DNA from: an uncultured Desulfuromonas sp.
GTDB taxonomy: Bacteria; Desulfobacterota; Desulfuromonadia; Desulfuromonadales; Desulfuromonadaceae
Assembly: GCF_963676955.1 (NCBI RefSeq)
Contig: NZ_OY781461.1
Span: 196,001 to 260,000, forward strand
Direction of reading: 5' to 3'
Length of the DNA stretch: 64,000 nucleotides
Under the pieces are notes generated by a model. The model was not told the DNA's origin, did no database searches, and saw only the letters and a program-made list of their open reading frames with translations. Positions 57,322-64,000 of this stretch are shown here, one piece after another; within the stretch, counting starts at the first letter, position 1, and every line of letters begins with the position of its first letter. The position numbers were made by a program, and so were the translations under genes.

Positions 57322-57838
57322 TTCCCGGGGGTTCACCCTGGTGGAATTGAGTGTCGTCATCGCCCTGATCAGTCTGTTTGCCGTACTGTCGGTCCCGTTG
57401 CTCGGCACGGTGGCGGAGAACAATCTCAACCACAGTGCCCGGCGTCTGGCCGGCATGGTGAAATACCTGTTCAACGAAACCGCGCTGACGGCAACGCAAC
57501 ATCGCCTGGAGTTCAACCTCGATGACAACCTGTGTACGGTTGAACAACGTTCTGAGTTGGGCGAATGGCAGGCACCGGAGGGGCGGGTGCGTCAATACCG
57601 GTTCCCCGGAAATATCGACATCAAAGATGTCTGGGTGGATGAACGGGGTAAAACGACCAGCGGAACGGTGACCATTCTGTTTCATCCCCAGGGCTGGCTG
57701 CCACAGACCACGGTGCACCTGCAACAGGACAGAGAAGACGACGGTAACGAGTTGACGATCCATCTGCTGCCGTTTACCGGTACGGCTGAGATCGAAGAAG
57801 GCTACCATGAGTTTGACGACGGCAACGACAGTTTCTGA
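57290..57838 (+). CDS. gspH: Type II secretion minor pseudopilin H
   Basis: 182 residues from the ATG at 57290, chosen because GGAGGAGAAGG precedes it. Cleavage site [18 protein letters not shown]. The C-terminal beta domain is variable, as usual for GspH. Confidence 0.88.
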   Translation: MPTLKAGRLNNSRGFTLVELSVVIALISLFAVLSVPLLGTVAENNLNHSARRLAGMVKYLFNETALTATQHRLEFNLDDNLCTVEQRSELGEWQAPEGRVRQYRFPGNIDIKDVWVDERGKTTSGTVTILFHPQGWLPQTTVHLQQDREDDGNELTIHLLPFTGTAEIEEGYHEFDDGNDSF

Positions 57839-58217
57839 CCGGCACAGCGCCTCACGGCAATGCGGATTTACCCTGCTGGAAGTGATGATTGCCCTGGCCA
57901 TTATCGGCTCGGCCCTCATCGCCTGTCTGACCCTGGCCAACCGCAGCGTATTCAGTAACGACGAGGTTCAGCGCATCACCACGGCGACCATGCTCGCCCA
58001 ACACAAGATGAGCCAGCTGGAAACCGACTCGCGCCTCGGCGAGCTGGACACCTCGGAACTCGAAGGACAATGGGAAAAACCTTATCAGCAATATCGCTGG
58101 CAGGTGGAATACAGCGCCACCCCGGTTTCCGGCGTTCAACAGGTGTCGGTTTCAGTGTTGTGGGGCACCAAGGCGCGTAATGAAGAGGTCACCCTTGACT
58201 CGTTCCTGTTCAACTGA
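57807..58217 (+). CDS. gspI: Type II secretion minor pseudopilin I
   Basis: 136 residues. Site CG/FTLLEVMIALAIIGSALIA. Overlaps gspH by 32 nt and gspJ by 38 nt. Part of the pseudopilus tip with J and K. Confidence 0.9.
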   Translation: MSLTTATTVSDRHSASRQCGFTLLEVMIALAIIGSALIACLTLANRSVFSNDEVQRITTATMLAQHKMSQLETDSRLGELDTSELEGQWEKPYQQYRWQVEYSATPVSGVQQVSVSVLWGTKARNEEVTLDSFLFN

Positions 58218-58827
58218 CAAAACCGCCGGCGGATTCACCCTGATTGAAGTCCTGGTGGCGATCACCCTGCTCAGTCTGGTACTGACTGCCGTGTATGGCG
58301 TCTTTACCTCTCTGAGCGCCACCGAGAAACAGTTGCAGAGCGATTCGGAGGCCTATCACCAGGCACGCATTATTTTCGATCGCATCGGCCGCGAGATTCG
58401 CACGTGTTACCTCGACACCGGCAATGATGCTTCGACCTTTGTCTGTGCAGAGGACAGTCTTGGTCAGCCGTATCTGGTCTTCTCATCCACTTCGGCCCTG
58501 ACCACGGGTGACTCCCCCGGAGGTGTGACTCGGGTACGTTATGAACTGGAGACCGATCTGGGCGAAACAGTGGGCACCCTGTATCGTAGCGCCCAACCGC
58601 TGTTTGTCACCGACGACGTGGCCAAACGGCAACGGATGAGCAACCAGATCAAAACCATTGTCTGGCGTTTTTATGACGGCAGCGATTGGCAGGAAGACTG
58701 GGACAGCACGACAACGGAAAGCCTGCCGTCAACCGTGGAAATGCAACTGACCATCCGCAGCAAAACTGGCCGGGATATTGAACTGATGACCGCTTTCGAC
58801 CTGACCATGCCCAGGGTGAAACGATGA
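58180..58827 (+). CDS. gspJ: Type II secretion minor pseudopilin J
   Basis: 215 residues. Site GG/FTLIEVLVAITLLSLVLTAVY, then IIFDRIGREIRT, typical of GspJ. Overlaps gspK by 4 nt. Confidence 0.92.
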   Translation: MKRSPLTRSCSTDKTAGGFTLIEVLVAITLLSLVLTAVYGVFTSLSATEKQLQSDSEAYHQARIIFDRIGREIRTCYLDTGNDASTFVCAEDSLGQPYLVFSSTSALTTGDSPGGVTRVRYELETDLGETVGTLYRSAQPLFVTDDVAKRQRMSNQIKTIVWRFYDGSDWQEDWDSTTTESLPSTVEMQLTIRSKTGRDIELMTAFDLTMPRVKR

Positions 58828-59765
58828 AAAGGGGCGAGTTTTTTGCCAAAAGGACCCTTGCCAACGAACGCGGTATGGCGCTGCTGCTTGTTCTGGCGAT
58901 TACCGCCCTGCTGGCGGCACTGCTCAGCGAATTGTCCTTTTCCACCCTGGTGGATTTGCGTCTGGCCGAAACCTATCGCGATACCACCCGGTCCTATTAT
59001 ATCGCCAAGGGTGGTATCCAGGTCGGCCAGATGATTCTGGCCGATGACGACAACGCGTATGATGGTTACGATGAACTCTGGGCACGAGGCATCAGCAATT
59101 ATCCGGTGGGAGACAATGGCTGGGTATCCATTGAAGTGACACCGTTGGACGGTCGCATCAACCTCAACGACCTGGTCAGCAGCAGCGGTAACATCGATGC
59201 CGTGGTCAAGGATCGCTGCCTGCGACTGTTTGACATTCTCGAAATTGCTCAGCCGCACAGCCATGTCGATGCGCTGATCGACTGGCTGGACCCGGATGAT
59301 GATCCGCAACCGGCAGGCGCTGAAGCCGGCTATTATGCCTTGCAGGATCCGGCCACCTACTGCAAGAACGGCCCGATGGATACCCTGGAAGAACTCCAGT
59401 TGATTGCCGGATTCACCGAGGAAGAGATCAAAAAACTGCGCCCCCATGTCAGCCTGTACGGCGATAACAAGATTCATCTCAATTCGGCCAGCGCCGAAGT
59501 GCTTTACGCTCTGGCGGAAGAAATGACGATCGACATGGCTGAAGCGATTGTCCAGCAGCGCAACGAAAAGCCGTTTGAATCGGTGGAAGAACTCAAGGAA
59601 CAGCCAAACTGGGAGAGCTTCTACTGGGCGATCAACGGCTATGTCCAGGTGAAAGCCAATTATTACCGAATCGACACCCGTGCCAGTGTCAATGACGGCG
59701 AACGCCGGGCTCGGGCAACGGTGGAAAAAGATGACAACCGTATTGTTTATTTTGAAATACGTTAG
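58824..59765 (+). CDS. gspK: Type II secretion minor pseudopilin K
   Basis: 313 residues. Prepilin-like start ERG/MALLLVLAITALLAALLSEL without Glu+5, as in other GspK. Large alpha domain inserted (VDALIDWLDPDDDPQPAGAE), with acidic calcium-binding stretches and helix-hairpin-helix-like INLNSASAEVL type motif (HLNSASAEVLYAL). Caps the pseudopilus. Confidence 0.93.
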   Translation: MKRGEFFAKRTLANERGMALLLVLAITALLAALLSELSFSTLVDLRLAETYRDTTRSYYIAKGGIQVGQMILADDDNAYDGYDELWARGISNYPVGDNGWVSIEVTPLDGRINLNDLVSSSGNIDAVVKDRCLRLFDILEIAQPHSHVDALIDWLDPDDDPQPAGAEAGYYALQDPATYCKNGPMDTLEELQLIAGFTEEEIKKLRPHVSLYGDNKIHLNSASAEVLYALAEEMTIDMAEAIVQQRNEKPFESVEELKEQPNWESFYWAINGYVQVKANYYRIDTRASVNDGERRARATVEKDDNRIVYFEIR

Positions 59766-59773
59766 AGTTTTGC

Positions 59774-59795
59774 CAAAAGCCGTTCGTGGCTTTTG
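59774..59795 (+). other. Hairpin between gspK and gspL
   Basis: caaaagcc/ggcttttg stem, 6-nt loop, without a clear T run. It could be a weak attenuator or an mRNA-processing point inside the operon. Confidence 0.4.
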
Positions 59796-59868
59796 ACAAA
59801 AGGCTGGTTAATTTAAAATCAACGCAAGCCACTGAAACACAGCTCGGTAGAGCGAGAGGTTCACACGC

Positions 59869-61260
59869 ATGACGAAACGACGGATTGGACTTGAAATAAC
59901 TTCCAACAGGATCCGCCTGGTAATTTTCGATGGCGATAAGGAAAAACCGGTGCTGCTGCGTAAAGTGGAGCAGGCTCTGGAGCCGGAGAGCGACATTAGT
60001 GACATCGTCAATCAGATGCTTGATGGCCCGGCCGGATTCGGCGACCGCTTCTGCACCGTTCTGCCCGGTGACGACAGTTTTGTGCGGCGGTTGAATTTCC
60101 CCTTTAATGATTCACGAAAAATCGATGCCGCCGTTGGCATGGAACTGGCGTCACAACTGCCCATCGATATCAGTGACCATCTTGTCGCCACGACGCCGGC
60201 CACCGGAGCAGACGGCCAATTCACCACAACAGCCGCGACTTATCCACAGCCCAAAATCGCCGAATTCCTCGCCCCGTTCGACGCCGGAAAAATCCCCATC
60301 CATGTCCTTGGCCTGACCCCGTTTACCGAGCTAAGCGGTCTGCGACCCTGGCTGACGCACGGACTTCTGGTTCGGGCTCATGACGGTCTGCTGACCCTCA
60401 GCCTGGTGATCGACGGAGAAATGATCAGCCATGAGAACTGTGGCCCCCTGGAAGAGACGCCCAAACATCTCGCCGAACAGATCAACCGGGAAGCCGGCCT
60501 GCTGTGCCGCGCCGAACGCTTAAGTCAGCAACCGCTGTGCCTGATCGGCAGCACTATCACCCCGGCTCTCATCTCTGCAATCAAAGAGATGGATTGGGAC
60601 CTCATCACGGTGCCTCTTGATGAAGGCGCTCATTCGATTGATCCGGCCTTTCTTCCCGTTTGCGCCATGGCTCTGGCCGCCGACCGGGCGACGATCAATT
60701 TCCGCCGTGGACCGTTCACCTTGAAGAGTGAATGGGCCGCATTGAAAAAACATTTTTACATCGGTGGTGGATTAGTGCTGGCGGCCCTGGGAATTCTGGC
60801 GGCAACCGCTCTGCACAGCTATCAGTTCAAAACCGAGGTGGCTGAGGGATACCGTAAGCAACTCACTCAGGTCTTCCGTGAAACCCTGCCGGGCCAGACG
60901 GCGATTGTCGATCCGGTTCAACAACTCACGGTCGAACTCAGCCGTCTACGTGAAACCGGCCAGCTGGTCGGCCTCGACAAATCCACGTCCGCCCTCGCCG
61001 TGCTGCGCGACTTTTCAGCGCACACGCCGAAGGATATCACCGTCGATATCAAAACGTTCAGCTATGAACCGGAAAATCTCAATGTCGAAGGCGTGACCAA
61101 CTCGTTCGACAGCGTCAACCGGCTGGCCGGGGAGCTGCGCAAAAGTCCCTCGTTCACGGCGGTGCGCATTGCCGATGCCAAGATGGGCATTGAAGGAAAG
61201 CGGGTGTCGTTCCGACTGCAGATCAGTATCGGCCATACCCAGCAGGGAGGTGCCTTATGA
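59869..61260 (+). CDS. gspL: Type II secretion protein L
   Basis: 463 residues. Actin-like cytoplasmic domain (RIGLEITSNRIRLVIFDGD; FVRRLNFPFNDSRKIDAAVG), one helix at about 300-320 and a periplasmic ferredoxin-like domain. It recruits GspE to the membrane. The N-terminal part also resembles PilM/PilN systems. Overlaps gspM by 4 nt. Confidence 0.9.
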   Translation: MTKRRIGLEITSNRIRLVIFDGDKEKPVLLRKVEQALEPESDISDIVNQMLDGPAGFGDRFCTVLPGDDSFVRRLNFPFNDSRKIDAAVGMELASQLPIDISDHLVATTPATGADGQFTTTAATYPQPKIAEFLAPFDAGKIPIHVLGLTPFTELSGLRPWLTHGLLVRAHDGLLTLSLVIDGEMISHENCGPLEETPKHLAEQINREAGLLCRAERLSQQPLCLIGSTITPALISAIKEMDWDLITVPLDEGAHSIDPAFLPVCAMALAADRATINFRRGPFTLKSEWAALKKHFYIGGGLVLAALGILAATALHSYQFKTEVAEGYRKQLTQVFRETLPGQTAIVDPVQQLTVELSRLRETGQLVGLDKSTSALAVLRDFSAHTPKDITVDIKTFSYEPENLNVEGVTNSFDSVNRLAGELRKSPSFTAVRIADAKMGIEGKRVSFRLQISIGHTQQGGAL

Positions 61261-61781
61261 TCAAACAACTTTCTCCGCGCGAGTTGGCCATGGTTTCCGT
61301 TGCGGCGATATTTGTCGCCGGCACAGTGATTTACCTGGCCGTTATCGCCCCCTACGTTGCCACGATGGAGCGCCTCGACAGCAAAATCGCTTCACGTCAG
61401 AAGCAGCTGCAACAGGCCAAAGAGCTGCAGCAGGACTATCGCATGATTCAGGGGCAGATCAAATCCCTGCAACGCCGTCAGGCCAATGCCGGTGATTTTG
61501 CCCTGTTCGCCTATGTGGAAAGCCAGGTGTCGCGGATTGCCGGACGGGAGAACCTGACCTCCATGCGCCCCATGCCCGCGGTAAGTCACAACGACATCAC
61601 CGAAGAAGCGGTGGAGATCAAACTGGAAAATGTTTCGTTGGGGCAGATGCTGCAACTGCTGCAAAGCTTCAACAGCGCTCCGGTACCGCTTCAGGTCAAG
61701 GCGTTACAACTCAAGGTGCGCTTCGACAATGCCCAGCAGCTGGACAGCTCTCTGCGCATTTCCGCCTACACCAAAGGGTAA
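61257..61781 (+). CDS. gspM: Type II secretion protein M
   Basis: 174 residues. Short cytoplasmic start (LSPRELAMVSVAAIFVAGTV), one helix, coiled coil (LDSKIASRQKQLQQAKELQQ) and a small periplasmic domain. Partner of GspL. Identification rests on order and layout. Confidence 0.85.
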   Translation: MIKQLSPRELAMVSVAAIFVAGTVIYLAVIAPYVATMERLDSKIASRQKQLQQAKELQQDYRMIQGQIKSLQRRQANAGDFALFAYVESQVSRIAGRENLTSMRPMPAVSHNDITEEAVEIKLENVSLGQMLQLLQSFNSAPVPLQVKALQLKVRFDNAQQLDSSLRISAYTKG

Positions 61782-61783
61782 CC

Positions 61784-62629
61784 ATGGCCATCGTCACCCC
61801 GACAACACGCCTCAAACGAAGTCTACTGTATGTTCTGGCGACGGTTGTATTCTTTTTGATCGGCCTGTTTCTGTTTTTCCCCGACGAAATCGTCCGCCAA
61901 CGGCTGCAACAGGAACTGAGCGCCCAACTGCAACGACCGGTGGAGGTCGGTACGACCCGCCTGGGATTGCCCCTGACGGTGAAAATCGAATCGCTGCGGC
62001 TGCCCCTTGATCCGTCGTTGACCGTCACCGCACAACGACTCAGGCTCCGTCCGCTGTGGAGCAGCCTGGTTTCAGGCACACCCGCCATCAATCTCACCGG
62101 ACAGTTATGGGAGGGCACCTTTGACGCCACCATCAACACCGCCAACCAGCTTGTTCTGGAAGCCAACCACCTGCATTGGCGTGGTCCCCTTCCCGAGATG
62201 CCGGCCCTGACACTTGATGTTCAGTTGAACGATCTTAACCTGACAGGCACGACGTCGGCACCGCTGCCGATGGACGCGCTGACCCTGTCCCTATCTTCCC
62301 TGAGCCTTGACGGGATGAAAGCGGTCGGCGGCAGTGAAAACACCTTCACCCTCGGTGAAGTGTTTCTCCAGGCACGTCGGGACAACGACCATCTGAAGAT
62401 TGAACAACTGCAAAGCCGCGACGGCAATCTGGTGATTCAAGCCAGTGGTCGCATCACACCGGGACGCCGTCCCGAACTCAGCCGACTCGACCTGAGCGTC
62501 ACTCTGATCCCGCAACCCTCGACGGATCCGGCGTTGACCGGCCTGTTACAGCTGGTGACGCCCGTGGACAACAATGGGCACTTCGTCATGCAGCTACGTG
62601 GCACGGCCGCCCAACCCGTTCTGCGCTGA
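61784..62629 (+). CDS. gspN: Type II secretion protein N
   Basis: 281 residues. One N-terminal helix (about 14-33), then beta-rich repeats resembling AsmA/GspN proteins (LPLTVKIESLRLPLDPSLTV). Last gene of the operon. The role of GspN is poorly known. No prepilin peptidase gene (gspO/pilD) lies here, so it must be elsewhere. Confidence 0.85.
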   Translation: MAIVTPTTRLKRSLLYVLATVVFFLIGLFLFFPDEIVRQRLQQELSAQLQRPVEVGTTRLGLPLTVKIESLRLPLDPSLTVTAQRLRLRPLWSSLVSGTPAINLTGQLWEGTFDATINTANQLVLEANHLHWRGPLPEMPALTLDVQLNDLNLTGTTSAPLPMDALTLSLSSLSLDGMKAVGGSENTFTLGEVFLQARRDNDHLKIEQLQSRDGNLVIQASGRITPGRRPELSRLDLSVTLIPQPSTDPALTGLLQLVTPVDNNGHFVMQLRGTAAQPVLR

Positions 62630-62716
62630 AAACACCGTCAGGGTTGACTTCCTCAAGGGAAGTGATTAGCTTTTTCTATAATCATTACCATATCTTCAAT
62701 AGAGGGATTTCTATTT

Positions 62717-64000
62717 ATGAGTCATCACGAAGAGGATGAAGAATACGAGGTTGAACCGGAACACCTCGACGATATCGACAGCGAAAGTCTTGTTCTTGCC
62801 AGTGAACTGCTTCCGGAACATCTGCCGATTATTCCGCTGCGCCCCCGACCTGCGTTTCCGGCCATTTTAATTCCACTGCATATTGCCGGCGCCGACAAGG
62901 TCGCCATTATCCGCCAGGTGGCTGACAGCGCGACAAAAACCCTCGGTCTGGTGCTGGTGGAAAATGTCGATGACAAAGATGAGCCGACCAACCTTCACGA
63001 TGTCGGTGTGGCCGGAAAAATTGTCAAAGTCCTCAATGCCGAAGAAGAGAGTATCCAGGTACTGGTTAACTGCCTGGAGCGCTTTACCATTGAAGAGTTG
63101 CATGAAACCCCACAGGGTCTTCACGCCACGGTGGCGTACCAGCATGAAAAACCGCTGTCCGACCATCAGGAACTCAAGGCCTATTCCATGGCCATCATCT
63201 CGACGCTTAAGGAGCTGGTGAAGATCAATCCGCTCTATTCCGAGGAGATCAAGATGTTTCTCGGTCGTTCCAGCATGGACGATCCCGGACGACTGGCCGA
63301 CTTTGCCGCCAACCTGACCTCGGCCGACGGCCAGGAGCTTCAGGAGGTTCTGGCCACCTTTGATGTGCGCGCCCGCATTGAACGGGTGTTGGTGCTGCTG
63401 AAAAAGGAACTGGAGGTTTCACGCCTGCAAAGCAAAATCTCCAAACAGATTGAGAAAAACATCTCCGAACAGCAGCGACAGTTTTTTCTCAAGGAACAGC
63501 TCAAGACCATCAAAAAGGAGCTGGGCCTGGAAAAAGAGGGTAAAACCAGCGAAATTGAAAAATTCCAGGAACGCCTCGAAGGGCTGACCCTCAACGACGA
63601 AGCCCAGAAAGCCATTGATGAAGAACTTGAGAAGCTGCAGCTGATCGAACCGACCTCGCCGGAATACAACGTCAGCCGCAACTATCTCGACTGGCTGACG
63701 ATTCTCCCCTGGGGCAAGAACACCAAAGACTCTTACGATATCGCCAAGGCCAAGCGCGCCCTGGATCGGGATCATTTCGGTCTTGATGACGTCAAGGACC
63801 GCATTCTCGAATTTATCGCCGTCGGCAAGATGAAGGGCGATATCTCCGGCTCCATTCTCTGTCTGGTCGGACCACCGGGCGTCGGTAAAACCTCCATCGG
63901 CAAGAGTGTGGCCGCGGCCCTCAATCGTAATTTTTACCGCTTCTCGTTGGGCGGCATGCGTGACGAAGCCGAGATCAAGGGCCATCGGCGTACCTACATC
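62717..64000 (+). CDS. lon: ATP-dependent protease Lon (3' end off the window)
   Basis: 428 codons visible. N-terminal substrate domain ([19 protein letters not shown]), coiled helices ([17 protein letters not shown]), [11 protein letters not shown], and Walker [16 protein letters not shown] followed by [19 protein letters not shown]. The remaining AAA+ and Ser-Lys protease parts lie beyond the edge. The N-terminal acidic leader ([17 protein letters not shown]) is longer than in E. coli Lon. A TATAAT lies 35 bp upstream. Confidence 0.97.
   Translation, partial: MSHHEEDEEYEVEPEHLDDIDSESLVLASELLPEHLPIIPLRPRPAFPAILIPLHIAGADKVAIIRQVADSATKTLGLVLVENVDDKDEPTNLHDVGVAGKIVKVLNAEEESIQVLVNCLERFTIEELHETPQGLHATVAYQHEKPLSDHQELKAYSMAIISTLKELVKINPLYSEEIKMFLGRSSMDDPGRLADFAANLTSADGQELQEVLATFDVRARIERVLVLLKKELEVSRLQSKISKQIEKNISEQQRQFFLKEQLKTIKKELGLEKEGKTSEIEKFQERLEGLTLNDEAQKAIDEELEKLQLIEPTSPEYNVSRNYLDWLTILPWGKNTKDSYDIAKAKRALDRDHFGLDDVKDRILEFIAVGKMKGDISGSILCLVGPPGVGKTSIGKSVAAALNRNFYRFSLGGMRDEAEIKGHRRTYI

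Noticed and set aside
50993-62629. Type IV pilus operon
   Set aside because: The gene order C to N, the PDZ-bearing GspC and the GspK alpha-domain insertion identify a type II secretion system.

Overview
The window looks like chromosomal DNA of a marine, anaerobic, metal- or sulfur-respiring deltaproteobacterium of the Desulfuromonas type. The best clue is a pair of small periplasmic triheme cytochromes of the c7/PpcA family, one of which closely resembles the Desulfuromonas acetoxidans cytochrome c7 as I remember it. A superoxide reductase, a pyruvate phosphate dikinase next to glyQS, and two large c-di-GMP proteins fit the same group.

Region 1 (1-20.5 kb) is the unusual part. It is a leftward-transcribed array of at least five units. 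Each unit has a promoter repeat, then a membrane or secreted 'partner' gene, then a gene for an RTX-type protein with a unit-specific N-terminus and a nearly identical C-terminal module. Only the leftmost RTX gene (1-2724) continues beyond the shared module into further calcium-binding repeats. Three others (4133, 8964, 12787) stop soon after the module in one common short tail, and a fifth is reduced to a 31-codon stub. The N-terminal domains include a class 3 lipase, two Gly/Ala-rich hydrophobic domains and a possible muramidase-like domain. Related toxins have related partners. I read this as a polymorphic toxin-immunity locus that is a mirror image of the Rhs/CDI layout: variable 5' end, conserved 3' end, truncated cassettes stored upstream. 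The array is eroded by an IS256-family insertion, a REP-associated transposase remnant carrying a nested MITE, and an IS3-family element at its right edge.

Region 2 (20.6-39.2 kb) is ordinary chromosome: an aldo/keto reductase pseudogene, ppx, superoxide reductase, a radical SAM protein, a diguanylate cyclase, a rhomboid protease, a TRIC-type channel, an FAH-family hydrolase, a DUF2520 protein, a 2-hydroxyacid dehydrogenase with a methyltransferase, and the leftward group mgtE-recO-glyQ-glyS-ppdK.

Region 3 (39.4-50.7 kb) holds the two c7 cytochromes, a voltage-gated K+ channel, a group II intron sitting exactly between the channel stop codon and a shared terminator, an FKBP lipoprotein, the znuACB zinc importer, a PhnD-like binding protein overlapping a GGDEF-EAL protein, and a Fur-box-preceded feoA.

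Region 4 (50.9-64 kb) is a complete-looking type II secretion operon, gspCDEFGHIJKLMN, followed by the start of lon, which runs off the right edge. No tRNA, rRNA or CRISPR array was recognised. No type I secretion genes, which the RTX proteins would need, lie in the window.
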